Source of the DNA: Sinohyriopsis cumingii
Taxonomy: Eukaryota; Mollusca; Bivalvia; Unionida; Unionidae
Assembly (NCBI GenBank): GCA_028554795.2
Contig: CM068826.1
Location: 105,190,602 to 105,254,601 of the forward strand
Reading direction: 5' to 3'
DNA: 64,000 nucleotides
Positions 1 through 11,220 of the stretch are shown piece by piece (position 1 is the first letter of the stretch; each line of letters starts with the position of its first letter). The notes below the pieces were generated by a model. The model was not told where the DNA came from and did not search any database. It was given only the letters and a program-made list of their open reading frames with translations. The position numbers and the translations under genes are program-made.

Positions 1-172
1 TTGTATTGGCTCTCGTTTTGAAGATATTCATATACCTCATTTTCTATGTTTCACTGTGTAAATTTCTCCAGTAGGACTGCAGCAACATCCGGAATAATGA
101 TGTAACATTGCATAATACCATCATGCTCACATCATCCACAGTTGATTGCATCATTTTCTGATGCAATGCAAT

Positions 173-286
173 ACTAATGCCATGCGGCTGCTGAAGTAAG
201 TTGACGTCAGCAGTGTACTATACATGTGTAGGCCTATTATACTAATGCCAGGCGGCTGCTGAAGCTGACGTAAGCAGTGTACTATA
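173..286 (+). promoter_or_regulatory. Duplicated promoter block with CRE-like motifs
   Basis: A block of about 50 bases occurs twice in tandem, at 173-222 and 241-286 (offset about 68 bases), each beginning ACTAATGCCA and ending GTACTATA. The first copy contains the perfect CRE palindrome TGACGTCA at 202-209. The second contains TGACGTAA at 266-273. Such sites are known targets of bZIP factors of the CREB/ATF type; binding here is inference. The block lies directly upstream of the TATA box. Confidence 0.5.
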
Positions 287-290
287 TAAA
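283..290 (+). promoter_or_regulatory. TATA box
   Basis: TATATAAA lies 115 bases upstream of the ATG at 405 and at the end of the second CRE-like block. An initiation site about 30 bases downstream would leave a 5' leader of roughly 85 bases. Confidence 0.55.
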
Positions 291-404
291 GCCCAATCAG
301 ATAGGTTCAGCATTTAAAATATTTTAGACGTTGTGCGAGACAGTTCAAGCTACTGTTACATAAAACTTATTATTTTATCCATTTACGTACAATAAAGAAC
401 AGTA

Positions 405-2093
405 ATGCCTCGAAAGTGTGTTAATACCGCGGACAATTTTTGCTATATTTGTGGGGAAGTGACATTTGCCAACCAGAAGAAAAGTATCAATTCTCAAGTG
501 AAGAAGGCATATCATCTTTACTTCGGATGCAAGGTTGGTGACCAAGACAAGCCTTGGGCTCCGCATATATGCTGTGCTACATGTACAACACAGCTTTCAC
601 AGTGGTTGAATTGCAAAAGGTCATCAATGCCGTTTGCAGTCCCAATGGTGTGGAGAGAGCCAAGCAACCACCTAAATGACTGTTACTTCTGCTTGGTTCC
701 TCCTCTTTCCGGCGGAATAACGAAGCGAAAGAAGTCGAGAATAGTCTACCCAAACATTCCGTCTGCATTGAGACCAGTTCCACATGGTGAGGGACTTCCT
801 ATTCCAGAACCTCCAGCAGAATATTCTCTTGATTCATCTGACGAAGACAAAGGTGAGTCGACCTGTTCTTCTCCTGGTCCATCAGCATGCAGTGATCCAT
901 ATTTTCACTGTGGTGCATCATCAACCCCACACAGAATAACACAGGAAGAACTAAATGACCTGATTCGTGATTTGGACTTATCAAAGAACAAGGCAGAATT
1001 GCAAGGATCAAGACTCCAACAATGGAATCTTCTAGAAGAAGATGTCACAATTACTGCATATCGAAAGCGCCACCAGCAATTGGAGCCTTTCTTCAGAAAG
1101 GAAAGTAATCTGATATTCTGTTCCGATATTGAGGGCCTCATGAATGCTTTAAAAATCACTCATGACCCACAAGAATGGAGACTATTTGTGGACTCTTCGA
1201 AACTGAGTCTCAAGGCTGTGCTTTTGCACAATGGAAACATTCTTCCATCTATTCCAGTAGCGTATGCTGTCCACATGAAAGAGACATACGATAACTTAAG
1301 GCAGCTACTGAATTCCATTGAGTATAACAAGTACAGCTGGCACCTCTGTGGTGATTTGAAGGTAGTTGCCCTTTTAATGGGACTGCAGCAAGGATATACA
1401 AAATACATGTGTTTCTTATGCGAGTGGGATAGCCGAGCAAGGGAAATGCACTACATGAGGAAGGAATGGACTCACAGGCAGAATGTAGCCATTGGAGAGA
1501 AGAATATCCAACACCCAGCTCTGGTTGAGGCTCAGAAAATCTTGCTACCACCCCTTCACATCAAACTAGGTTTGATGAAGAACTTCGTGAAAGCCATTGA
1601 CCGGACTTTGCCAGCATTCCGATACCTGCATGAAAAATTCCCTCGACTCAGCGAAGCAAAGATTAAAGAGGGAGTTTTTGTGGGTCCTCAGATTCGAGAG
1701 CTTTTCAAAGATGACCGGTTCAACAACTTGCTGGAAGGTGACGCGAAACAAGCATGGAATGCTTTTCGCCTAGTTTCTACAAACTTCCTCGGAAATGTTA
1801 GGGCAGAAAACTATAAGGAACTAGTAGAAGACATGTTGATGAAGTATAAGAAACTTGGCTGCAATATGTCTCTAAAGATTCACTTCCTTCATTCCCATTT
1901 GGATTTCTTTCCTAGCAACTGTGGTATTGTTAGTGATGAACACGGCGAACGTTTTCATCAAGATATCGCAACAATGGAACAAAGATACCAGGGAAAATGG
2001 TCCACTACAATGCTGGCTGACTACTGCTGGACACTCCTCAGAGATGCTCCCGAACAGCTGTACAAGAGACAGGCGAAGAAATCTAAGATGTAG
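405..2093 (+). CDS. Intronless transposon-like protein, 562 aa, uncharacterised family
   Basis: An open frame of 562 codons with no intron, from ATG at 405 (G at -3) to TAG at 2091-2093. The N-terminus is Cys-rich: C13/C16, C57/C60 and C93/C96 could form zinc-binding knuckles like a ZAD or treble-clef finger. An acidic, Ser/Pro-rich linker follows (about residues 110-165), then a long conserved-looking core. Acidic residues D263 (FVDSSK), D317 (CGDLKV) and E512/E515 (DEHGERFH) are spaced as in an RNase H-like transposase core, but a catalytic role is inference. A second Cys pair occurs in the motif CFLCEWDSR. From memory, close relatives occur in many copies in arthropods and other invertebrates, usually annotated as uncharacterised. 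The intact frame and complete promoter argue for a recent or functional copy. It could be an active transposase or a domesticated gene. Confidence 0.75.
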   Translation: MPRKCVNTADNFCYICGEVTFANQKKSINSQVKKAYHLYFGCKVGDQDKPWAPHICCATCTTQLSQWLNCKRSSMPFAVPMVWREPSNHLNDCYFCLVPPLSGGITKRKKSRIVYPNIPSALRPVPHGEGLPIPEPPAEYSLDSSDEDKGESTCSSPGPSACSDPYFHCGASSTPHRITQEELNDLIRDLDLSKNKAELQGSRLQQWNLLEEDVTITAYRKRHQQLEPFFRKESNLIFCSDIEGLMNALKITHDPQEWRLFVDSSKLSLKAVLLHNGNILPSIPVAYAVHMKETYDNLRQLLNSIEYNKYSWHLCGDLKVVALLMGLQQGYTKYMCFLCEWDSRAREMHYMRKEWTHRQNVAIGEKNIQHPALVEAQKILLPPLHIKLGLMKNFVKAIDRTLPAFRYLHEKFPRLSEAKIKEGVFVGPQIRELFKDDRFNNLLEGDAKQAWNAFRLVSTNFLGNVRAENYKELVEDMLMKYKKLGCNMSLKIHFLHSHLDFFPSNCGIVSDEHGERFHQDIATMEQRYQGKWSTTMLADYCWTLLRDAPEQLYKRQAKKSKM

Positions 2094-2205
2094 TCAATGA
2101 CTTGATTTTTTATAGGTAGGCTATTACAGTTGACCTTTTACTATTGGAATGCATTTCGTTATGTAAACATTAATTTCTTGCAGATTACAAAAAAACTAGA
2201 GCCAA

Positions 2206-4500
2206 TTTTGCAATTTGACTGTCATATTCGTGTTCAGCACATAAAAATTGATAAGAATTGACTAATTTTATTTCAGTAACATGACTTTTGTAAAAATTTG
2301 TTGTCCAGTGTTACCATTTAAACAACAGTTCATAAACACCGCGTGTGGGTTTTACATTTTCGGTTTATCGATCACGCTTTGAATGAAATTCTGGTGGTTA
2401 ATCGTTCGTTACGAGTGACTTTTATTTCCAAACACAACTGTCAACGAAATCTGACAAGTTATGTTTTTAAAAATTAACGCCTCACTGGTCTAAAGATGGC
2501 AACAAGCATCAAAACAATCTTTGTACTCGACGAGCCAACAAACTGCAAGAGGCTCGTTTAGGGATCTGAGCATCGGCTAATCCCGGATACATACAAATAT
2601 TTCTATTAAAATGTAAGTGATAAGAAAGGATAGCAATACTTGTTCCTTATTTGTAAAAAAAAAACTGGCTTTAATTAGTAAAAAATGCACTAAAAGAAAT
2701 GGACTCAGTTTTTGGGACTTGCTCGTGGGTAAGTTACTTGGAAACTTAAAAGCTTCTCCGAGCCGAATTTGAGCCTGTCCCGGGAGTCGGGAAAGTTGAT
2801 TTGTAAATCTCTGGTAGAAACTATTGCTCATTAAATATAAAATTCTCAATGCCGGAACAAAGCCTGGTTTAATCATTACTGAGGATGAAAACGCACAGAA
2901 TATTTTGACTGTTAAAAAGCGATATCGAGGTTGGAAAACTGAAGAAACAACAAAGGTAATGATAATAACCAGTATAAGATATAAGAAGGATATAAAACGA
3001 TATATAACATTTACTTACATGAATGTTCGATTGTCGACAAGTAGTGAAATTATAGAAGTAGAAACCATCAAATATGGGTTGTATTTAAGTATCCAAAATT
3101 ACTGACATTTTCCAGCCTGTTACTATGGACATTTTTCGTCAATATATCAAAGCGACCATATTGCATAACGTTTACAATAATAACGAGAGTTAATTTTTAT
3201 TAATAATGACGTAAACGAATGCAATATCTCTGTCGTTATACATAATGTTAAAGATAACAGTACCTGCAAAGTTGATGCAATTATCAAAGCTTCTGACTGT
3301 AAACTTTGCTATTCAGTTTTTAAATTTGTTAAAATTGGGTCTAATTATTGAGTGATTACAAGTCGTTGGTTAGTTAAACAATCGAGGCTGTAAATGACAG
3401 AAGAGTAATAGAAAAGGACAAGACAAATTTTGTACTTACTTTTATGAATTTATGGACCGCACTCATCGCTAGCCTCGTGATTTTAACTGGTTATACATTA
3501 GTGAAGACATACATGGGTCTCTTTTGGGACAGTATTCCTATTTTATGTTTCCTAATAACAATATATTTTGTGGTTCACCGCATAAAAAAATTGTTTACTG
3601 GCAAAAAAATTTTTTTTAGAGATGAGCGTTTGATGAGCTGCAGCCTTAATGCAAAATTGTTATAATCTCTCACCTATACTTTGTTGCCTCGGATTGTATT
3701 TATTTATATTTTCCTTTGTTCCTACTGAGTGTATGTATCCAAAAGTATGTCCACGTACACCAATAAATGTCTCAGAAAGGTGGATTGAAGAATCTATGAA
3801 GAAATTAAAATCTATGAAGATTTTCTGTAAAGCTTGAATTTCAAACTTCACTTTATATGTTGTTATTTCTTGTATATGTACATGGCAAGATAACGTTTCA
3901 TTCACAGTTAAACCGAAGTATTTATTGAGACATTGTTAACAATGTGTATTGTCATTTATTAGGTTTGTGTGACGATAAAAAGGGTTGTGCTCACGGCAAA
4001 GAGAATAAATGATCCTCCTTTGCATAATAACGAATCACTCATAAGTATTAAATCTTTATTTTTGGCGCCATGACCAAGTGCTTGCCGAGATTGCTGCCAG
4101 TACGTATATAATCAGGCGAAAAATATATCAAGTGAAACGTGATCTCATCTTCATCAGCTTTCTAAGAGGATATCGAGACAAAGAGGCAAAAGACTGGAGA
4201 AGAGACCTCTTGACAACAGCGCAGTATTGGGCGGTGCAGGTAGATGTAAAATGACAGCTGAAGTTCTAGAGGAAATCTGTGACACAAACTTCAGACCTGA
4301 TATTGTACTGATATTCATTCTCGAGGAGGAAAGTAGTGCAATATTTATCTGCTATAGTGAGAACTAAGCAAACTGCCTGCATGTCAAAAGTCTAGAGGAT
4401 TTACCCAGCATTCTTTGTGAGTTATGTAGTATGCTTCAAAGGTCAAAAGACTAATATAAATTATATGGAAATAACATTACAAATACAATATTTTTTGTGA
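2206..4500. other. Intergenic stretch, no recognised gene
   Basis: AT-rich sequence with no gene I recognise. Two short + strand frames at 3444-3665 (73 codons, two hydrophobic segments) and 3649-3837 (62 codons, hydrophobic N-terminus followed by a Cys-containing tail) are the only ones with protein-like texture. Neither has visible homology or splice context. Confidence 0.4.
3649..3837 (+). CDS. Doubtful small ORF with signal-peptide-like start
   Basis: A 62-codon frame. Residues 8-25 are hydrophobic (LSPILCCLGLYLFIFSFV) and are followed by a short Cys-containing segment (TECMYPKVCPRT) and a Lys-rich tail, the shape of a small secreted peptide. There is no recognised family, no clear promoter and no paralogue in the window. 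Chance is the simpler explanation in AT-rich DNA. Confidence 0.12.
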   Translation: MQNCYNLSPILCCLGLYLFIFSFVPTECMYPKVCPRTPINVSERWIEESMKKLKSMKIFCKA

Positions 4501-6250
4501 AGAACTCTCAAACTTGTAAATCACGGGCAGGACGATTACATGGAAGTACAACTGAGAACATGGCGAATAGTATGTATGAATTAGAAAAGGACTTTAGAAC
4601 AAGGACTGAAACGGTAGAGGGACCATACCTGAAATGTTCGTACCGAGAAGGTACACTATAAACAGATGTGTCTGAAATACCTCTAAAACAAAGACCTTCA
4701 ATGGCGACGGTTACGGTTTGCCCCGGAGTTGAGGAACAAAGATTTTACAAGTCTAGCGGAAGCATTAAACAGGAAGGGTTTCAAGGGATGTCTTTTAAGA
4801 CCAAAGCTGACTTGACCCATATTACCATATGGAAAAATGGAGACAGGTGGAGAAACTGTCAACATACAGGAACCATCACCCATTCTGAGGAAATTCAAAA
4901 AAAAGACGAAACAATTACATATAGCGGATCTGCCAATCGATACATCCCAGAAAACAGCTGCAAGATGTTTTGAAAGGAAGTTTAAGATCATAGTTATGAA
5001 TGCAATCATGGGCACCCACCCCATGAGTCGGATCAAGATCAGAATATTGGAAATTGAAAAGGAAGTAATACAGAAATTCAAACCAGTCTTTCTTCCCTCA
5101 CGGTTTCCCAGTGGAGGCATGGTACTAAGGCTGTATCTACTACAGATAATGAAAACGCTGTGGAAACACGGGCCATGATCCACATAAATGTCCAACGCCA
5201 CAGAAATGTCCAACGCCCCAAGACAAGAAGAAAATGCAAGAGAAAGGGCAAACACATGTAAGTGAGTTACGAATCTTTTGGAAACAGAATGTAAAGGGAA
5301 CGAAGCAGGCAGGGAAAAGAATGAAGGGAACCAGCAGGAGCAGCAACGACAGCAACATATGGCAAATAAGAATCAACAGCAACAGCAGCAAGAGCAACAA
5401 CAAGGAACAAACAGCATAGAGCAACAAAAGGGAAAGACATGGCAAGGGAAATAGTAAAAAGGAAGCAGAGAGAAAGAAAGATAAATCTCAGCCCAAAGAA
5501 ATAAGGGCGTCGGGGGTTTCACAGGGGAAACAACAGCAGCAACAACAGAAACATGTCAGCAACAGTTCACATCTAACTGTAGAGGTAGAGTACATGCAAG
5601 GCAAAGACAAAAGTCAACCTAGAGATGTAAAGAAGACAGAGTAAACAGGAGTGGTAACAGCAAAATCAAAATCAACAAGTCCATGCAACCAACAAGAGCG
5701 AACAAGAACTTAACATGGAATGAATGAATAGGGAAAGAAAGAAAGCAGCAAGACCGAAGAAGAAAGCAAAAGGAAATCTACAAATACGTTGAAAAAGAAA
5801 GACGAACAGCTACAAAAAAGAGGGATCAGGAAAGGATGGAGTTAACAGGGAAGGACTTGAAAAGTTAAGACGAAAGAGGAAAGAGGCAGAGGAAATGAGC
5901 AGCCCAAGATAGAGCTACTACAAATTAAATTGTGATGAGGAGTTGAAGGATACTTTCTACGAATGTAGCGGCATATCAATATAGATATAGCGGTAATTTA
6001 TTAAAACCATGGAGAAAAAAAAAGTACTGTGGAAAAAAGAAATGAAAAACAAAAGCTCCATAATGGACATCTTAAAAGTAAGAGAGAGAGAGAGAGAGAG
6101 CACTCACACACGCATAGTAAAACTAAGGAGCAGAGGACAACTTTTAAAAATTTGTTGGAAGCCCAAGTGAAATAATGTGCAAACAGATATAAACTAAAGA
6201 CAAAAAGAGCGACAACCAATGCTAAAGACCTCAGGGCAGAGGTCGCTCAC
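4500..6250. other. Purine-rich strand-asymmetric tract with broken short ORFs
   Basis: The + strand is strongly enriched in A and G for about 1.7 kb, most clearly 5200-6250, with repeated CAGCAR and GGAAAG-like words. Overlapping + frames at 4668-4973 and 4837-5178 look mildly protein-like (Lys-rich, mixed composition) but are in different frames and have no family I recognise. They may be the decayed ORF of an old element. The long Leu-rich minus-strand frames here only reflect the skew. Confidence 0.35.
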
Positions 6251-6458
6251 AAACCGTCTTGAGGGTATAAGGGATGGAAACTCGCCCAACAGACAACTGT
6301 CTGTACGGAAGGGAGTACTGAACTTTGACCGCAAGACAGAAAGCTTTGCCCAGTATGGAAAATATAATGAACATCCATAAAATTAATGACTTTTAAAAAA
6401 GTGCTATAACGCCTTTAGGTGCTCAATGTTTCTAGCGGACATCTCCAAAGTTCTAACC

Positions 6459-7005
6459 AGCTTTATGGCACGCCAAATCGTTCAAATGGATGAACTGGAG
6501 TAATCATAGGGTGAGCTTGGAGAGATCATGTGGTGAGCTGGAGCAATCGTAGGGCTGGAGAGATCGTAAGGTGAACTGAAGTAATCGTAGGGTGAGCTGG
6601 AGCAATCCAAAGGTGAGCTTGGAGAGATCGTAGGGTGAAATGGAGCAATCGTAAGGTCAGCTTGGAACAATCTTAGGGTTGGCTGGAGCAATCGTAGGAT
6701 ATGCTTTGAGAGATCATAGGGTAAAGTGACGTAATCGTAGGGTGAGTTGGAGAAATCGTAAGGGAAGCTTGGATCAGTCGTAGGGTGAACTGGAACAATT
6801 GTAGGGTTAACTGGCGCAATCGTAGGGTGAGCTGGAGCAATTGTAGGGTTAAGCTGGAGCAATCGTAGGGTTAGCTGGAGCAATATTAGGGTGAGCTGGA
6901 GCAATTGTAGGGTGAGCTGGAACAATTAAAGGATGAGCTGAAAGTAATTGTAGACTGAGCTGGAGTAATCGTAGGGTGAGCTTGGAGAGATCATAGAGTG
7001 AGACG
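6459..7005. repeat. 21-22 bp minisatellite, about 24 copies, with shared flank
   Basis: A tandem array of units such as GAGCTGGAGCAATCGTAGGGT, with a 22-base variant in GAGCTTGGAGAGATCG, fills about 6490-7005. The 32 bases before it (6459-6490, containing TTATGGCACGCCAAATCG) recur in inverted orientation beside the second array at 12921-13143. Array and flank therefore appear to belong to one dispersed element with a tandem-repeat core. Confidence 0.85.
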
Positions 7006-7904
7006 AATCAATCAATTTGAAATATAAGAACGTTACCTAATATGTATTGTTGTTAATCAAATGAAATGGTTCATGCTGTTGTTTACTTGTATTGTTTTGC
7101 CCTTCATGGAGCATTCTTATGGGGGTTGGGGTTGTCGTTGTGTTTTTTTTAAACAATGGCAGAGTTGTATTCTAAGTTCTAAAACAACGAAAAATAATTA
7201 ATAATAATGTTGAAGTTTGGCAAGCAAGTACTTGATGAAGGGAATGTAACATATATAACATTAACGTGATTTTCTTTGACAACACGGTATATTCAGCGGT
7301 TTATCCTTTTACAAAAGGGAAAAAAAGCTACTTTGATGGCTCCATTGCAAACGCCAATGTCATGCCTTTTTATTTCCTGCTTTCGGGGGGGGGGGGGCGG
7401 AATGTAATAAACTGCGACTTTTGTTTCATCCTTCCCTTTTCTCCGTGTGACCATCCATCATTCTGTCCGTGCGTCTGCCTCACTTTCGCTTCTGTACAAA
7501 CATTCTCCTTAAGTAAAACTGGATTGACAAAAACGGTGCGCAGCTTTAAATTGATAACAATTTTGAAGAAGTGGATTTATTTTTCATTTTTTGGTGGGAT
7601 TGTATCCTGTGACAATTTCAATAACTTAATTTCATTTCTGCATGATAACGATATTATTATTATCACCAGTTTCTCCTGCACTTTTACTTGGATAAGGTCG
7701 CACATAAGATTATATTTAAACAATTCGCATCATCATTCTGAGGCATTATTAAACTAATGATTCTATGATTCACCTGCTAATGTTTCCACGCAATAATTAT
7801 CTGTTCGTACTAGATTCTACCTAACTTTGGCATGCAGATGAATATTGGTTAGCTAGAAAGTGAGTTTTACTTTCAGCGTTCTGTCATTGTTAGGTGAAAT
7901 TATG
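7006..7904. other. No recognised gene
   Basis: AT-rich sequence with a G homopolymer near 7386-7397. An open + frame of 163 codons (7266-7757) has low-complexity composition, runs through the G tract and has no recognisable domain. I consider it chance. Confidence 0.4.
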
Positions 7905-8009
7905 GATTCTGGTCCTAATATTTTTGGCATCCATCCGTCTACGGGAGACGATGGTGTAGCTCCAGGGTAAGTTGTTGTTTCTCCTTTCTAGTTTTCTTTT
8001 CAGCTTGCT

Positions 8010-8681
8010 TTATGTCCCTGTTTCCTCGGCTTTTTGAACGCCCTGTCTGACAGCTAGGCGCCAGGTGGAACGGTCGTTAGCACAGTTCTCCCAGTCGTTG
8101 ACTTTGATGTTGGCCGTCTTCATGTCTTTCTTGCAAACATCTTTGTAGCGCAGACGTGGTCGTCCAGTGGGTCGTGCGCCTTCTGCTAACTCCTCGTATA
8201 ACAGGTCCTTGGGAATACGGCCTAGGTCCATTCTCTTGACATGGCAAAGCCAGCGAAGGCGCCTATCGCTGAGAATGGAAAACATGCTGTTCATGTTGGC
8301 ACCTTCCAGAACCTCTGTATTTGGTACTTTGTCCTGCCACTGGCTGTGCATAATGCTCCTCAAGCATCTCAGGTGGAAGCTGTTGAGTGTCCTCTCGTGT
8401 CTCACATAGCTGGTCCATGTTTCGCTGCTGTAGAGGAGTGAGTTGAGCACACAGGCCTAGTAGACACGCAGTTTGGTCTTCTCACTGAGGTTGGGGTTGT
8501 TCCAGACCCTCTGGTTCAGTCTGGCCGTCGCTGCTAATGCCATGGTAATCCTGCCGTTTACATCAGAATCAATGGAGAGTGAGCTGGAGATGGTGGACCC
8601 GAAGTATTTGAAGTTCTCAACAACTTCTAAGTTGTACCCATCGATGGTGACGGAGGGAGGGGAGTCTGCGTCCTGCACCAT
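8010..8681 (-). pseudogene. LINE ORF, C-terminal region (frameshifted)
   Basis: Two frames overlap. 8681-8457 gives NFKYFGSTIS...ARLNQRVWNN, and 8450-8010 gives SETWTSYVRHERTLNSFHLR, DRRLRWLCHVKRMD, ARPTGRPRLRYKDVCKKDMK and DWENCANDRSTWR. These are the hallmark blocks downstream of the polymerase in this LINE group. The last coding residues are near 8010. The frame change near 8455 shows the copy is dead. Confidence 0.85.
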
Positions 8682-8711
8682 GATGTTCGTTTTCTTTAAG
8701 TTGTTGGTCAG

Positions 8712-9702
8712 TCAAAACTCCTTACAGGAGTGGGAGAGGCGGCATACCAACTGCTGCAGTCCATCTTCCGTGTGTGATGTCAAGGCTGCATCGTCGGCGA
8801 AAAGCAGTTCACGGATGAGGACCTCTGTGACTTTAGTCTTAGCACGGAGACGGGCGATGTTGAATAGCTTACATTCAGCCCTGGTATGGATGTACACACA
8901 CTCGCTGAAGTAGTTGAAAGCGTACTGGAGAAGCATGGAGAAGAAGATGAAGAAGGCGTCGACGCAAGGACACTGCTTTGTTTGACTCCGCTGCTGACTG
9001 GGAAGGCCTCCGATGTTGCTCCATTGAAGCACACTGTGCTGTGCATGTTCTCATGGAACGAAGTGACGACAGCGAGCAGTTGTGGTGGTCAGCCGATCTT
9101 CTTCAGGAGTCTGAAGCGTCTACTCATACTGACCAGGTCAAACGCCTTCGTGAGGTCTATGAAGGCGATGTAGAGTGGCATCTGCTGTTCGCGACACTTC
9201 TTCTGCAACTGGTGTAGTGGGAAGATTATGTCTACAGTTGACCTGCCGGTTCGAAAGCCACACTGGGACTCTAGGTAGACGTGGGAAGCTAGGGTCTGCA
9301 AGAGCCTCAAGGCAATACGGGCGAAAGCCTTTCCGACGATGATTGAGGATGGTGATGCCCCGGTAGTTGTTACAGTCGCAACGGTCTCCTTTGTTCTTGT
9401 ACAAAGTGACGATGTTGGCGTCACACATGTCCTGGGGATGTGTCCCTGGTCCAGCAGAGGCACAGGAGTATGTGTAGAGGCTGAAGCAGTGCTTATTGCC
9501 CGCTCTTGAGGATTCAGGCGGAATGCCGTCTCTTCCAGGATCCTTTCCACAGGCAAGGCAATCGATCGCTTTTTCGAGCTCTTCCAGGGTGGGCGGTGAG
9601 TCTAGTTCCTCCATGACTGGCAGGTCTGGGATGGAGTCCAGGGTGGTGTCGGTGACGCTGATTTGGGTTACATGCAGCTCGAGATAGTGCTCGACCCATC
9701 AC
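8712..9702 (-). pseudogene. LINE reverse transcriptase domain (frameshifted)
   Basis: Conserved blocks are split over at least three frames. 9614 onward reads PPTLEELEKAIDCLACGKDPG and ANIVTLYKNKGDRCDCNNYR. 9556-9089 carries SQCGFRTGRSTVDIIF and the catalytic block AFIDLTKAFD. 9032-8712 carries the second catalytic block LFADDAAL, with FADD at 8790-8801. In the family these aspartates bind the two metal ions of the polymerase. The frame changes between blocks mean no functional enzyme is encoded. Confidence 0.88.
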
Positions 9703-10073
9703 TGCAATTGTTTCCCCTGGACTGGGATGACTTCTCTCGTCTTGGACTTGAGGGGGCGGTCTTGGAGGTGGGGGTGGCCTTTCGCCTTCTTGATACCCTC
9801 ATACATTCCTCTTGCATCCGCGGTGTCGGCAGCTGTCTTTATACTGTTGTAGAGGTTCCGCCAATAGGTGTTGGCACAGCGGTGGTCGGTCTCTTGGACG
9901 TTGTTCCTGGCAGTCCTGAGGGCTTGTATACAAGGACTAGTTGCAGCCTTGTTTGCCAGGAGGGCTTTCCTCTTCGCCTCAGTCACGGGCTTCACCTCCT
10001 CCCAGTTGGCCTCATACCAGTCGTCAATTTTGCGCTCCTTCTTCCCGTAAGCAGTGATGGATGAATTGTACAC
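9699..10073 (-). pseudogene. LINE ORF, linker between endonuclease and RT
   Basis: A 124-codon open stretch containing DDWYEANWEEVKPVTEAKR and YEGIKKAKGHPHLQDRPLKS. It matches the helical linker seen in this LINE group between endonuclease and polymerase. It is the longest undamaged segment of the central ORF. Confidence 0.75.
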
Positions 10074-10330
10074 AAAGTCACGGAGATGGGACTACTTGGA
10101 GTCGATTGTGTCATCAGGTGTCGCTTTGGTGAGACCTTTCTACATTTTGCTGCAGAACTGATGTGTTTTCTCTGGGTTGCTTGCACAGCAGGTGTTGATG
10201 GGTGGGCTACCCTTCTTATTGGGGTGTTGCAGCTTTTGGGGTATTTAGCGCACCTTGCTGGCCACGAGGGAATGGTCAGTGACCCAGTCGGCACTGTGGT
10301 AGCTGAAGGTGAGGAGGACACTGGCCAGTT

Positions 10331-11220
10331 CAGCACGCCTGGTGATCACGAGGACTAGTTGGTGCCAGTGGCGTGAATGTTTTAAGTCTCCATGACACCT
10401 GGTGAAGCTCTTTGAATTTGAAGAAAGTGTTGGTCACACATTGGCTGTGGGAGCAGGGCACCTTCAGCAGTCACTGGCCATTCTCGTTGATCTTGCCACG
10501 TCCGTGAGAGCCGAGACAGGTGGACCAGGACTCATGGTCAGCTCCCACTCTAGCATTGAAGTCTCCTAGTACGTAGAGGCCTTCATTGTTGGGGATACTG
10601 AATAATGCCTGATCCAGAGGCTCAAAGAACTTGTCTTTCTTCTCGTGAGTGTAGCTGAGGGATGGGGCGTACACGCTGAAGAAGTTGACTGGACCTGAGG
10701 ATGTTGACAGCCGGAGGGCAAGGATTCTCTCAGTACCTGATGACGGAGGTTCAGTGAAGGCGACTAGCGTGTATTTTACAGCAAAGCCTTCACCAAGCTG
10801 CCTATTTTCATCCGACGGCTTCCCTTACCAAAAGAAGGTGTAGTTGGCTTTCCTGATGGTGCCGCTGTCTGTCAGTCGGGTCTCCTGGAGGCAGGCAATG
10901 TCGATGTTCAGTCGGGAGAATTCTCTGTCAATGACCGCAGTCTTCCCTACATCGTCGATCCGCTGTAGGTCAGCGGTCAATCCAGGACACATGGTCCTGA
11001 TGTTACAGCTTGCAAAACGAAGACCTGAGTCTTCTTATTTCTTCTTCGAGTCTTTCCTGGTGAGGAGTTTGTAGTCCACTTGTCGAGATGGTTCTCTAAG
11101 CTCCACGCACCCAGTGAAACAGGCAGGCCATAGCGGGCAGCACCTTACTGACTTGGGGCTGCCCAGCTTGAGGCGGGCGGTAGCTGTCCACTGAGACATG
11201 GTGACCTCTCCCACAGTCAA
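10331..11220 (-). pseudogene. LINE endonuclease domain (stops and frameshifts)
   Basis: The segment at 11080-10830 reads RTMCPGLTADLQRIDD, then NIDIACLQETRLTDSGTIRK, the metal-binding Glu block of the endonuclease fold. 10674-10471 reads VYAPSLSYTHEKKDKFFEPL and YVLGDFNARVGADHESW. Two stops interrupt otherwise intact blocks: a TAA after YTFFW near 10830 and a TGA after NENGQ near 10473. Both fit C-to-T changes in Gln (CAA) and Arg (CGA) codons. The His block at the domain end is not clearly readable. Confidence 0.8.

Larger units (their letters stand above)
6..2205. mobile_element. Possible DNA transposon carrying the 562-residue ORF
   Basis: A 14-base segment at 6-19 (TTGGCTCTCGTTTT) is matched in inverted orientation by 2192-2205 (AAAACTAGAGCCAA), 13 of 14 positions. 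The pair encloses the intronless ORF and its promoter, as terminal inverted repeats would. The left copy lies at the window edge, so a target-site duplication cannot be tested, and the match is short enough to be chance. Treat the boundaries as a hypothesis. Confidence 0.35.

Noticed and set aside
3444-3665. 73-codon ORF with two hydrophobic segments
   Set aside because: Hydrophobic frames are common by chance in T-rich DNA. No homologue is recognised and no transcript signals were seen. Noted only as part of the intergenic stretch.
5140-5445. Leu-rich minus-strand ORF resembling a membrane protein
   Set aside because: It is produced by the purine-rich + strand with CAGCA repeats, so there is no real transmembrane pattern.
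6482-6925. 147-codon minus-strand frame with TIAPVHP-type repeats
   Set aside because: It arises from the 21 bp minisatellite, whose period is a multiple of three. Frame breaks occur wherever a 22-base unit appears.
7266-7757. 163-codon plus-strand ORF
   Set aside because: It reads through a G homopolymer, has low-complexity composition and no recognisable family or promoter.
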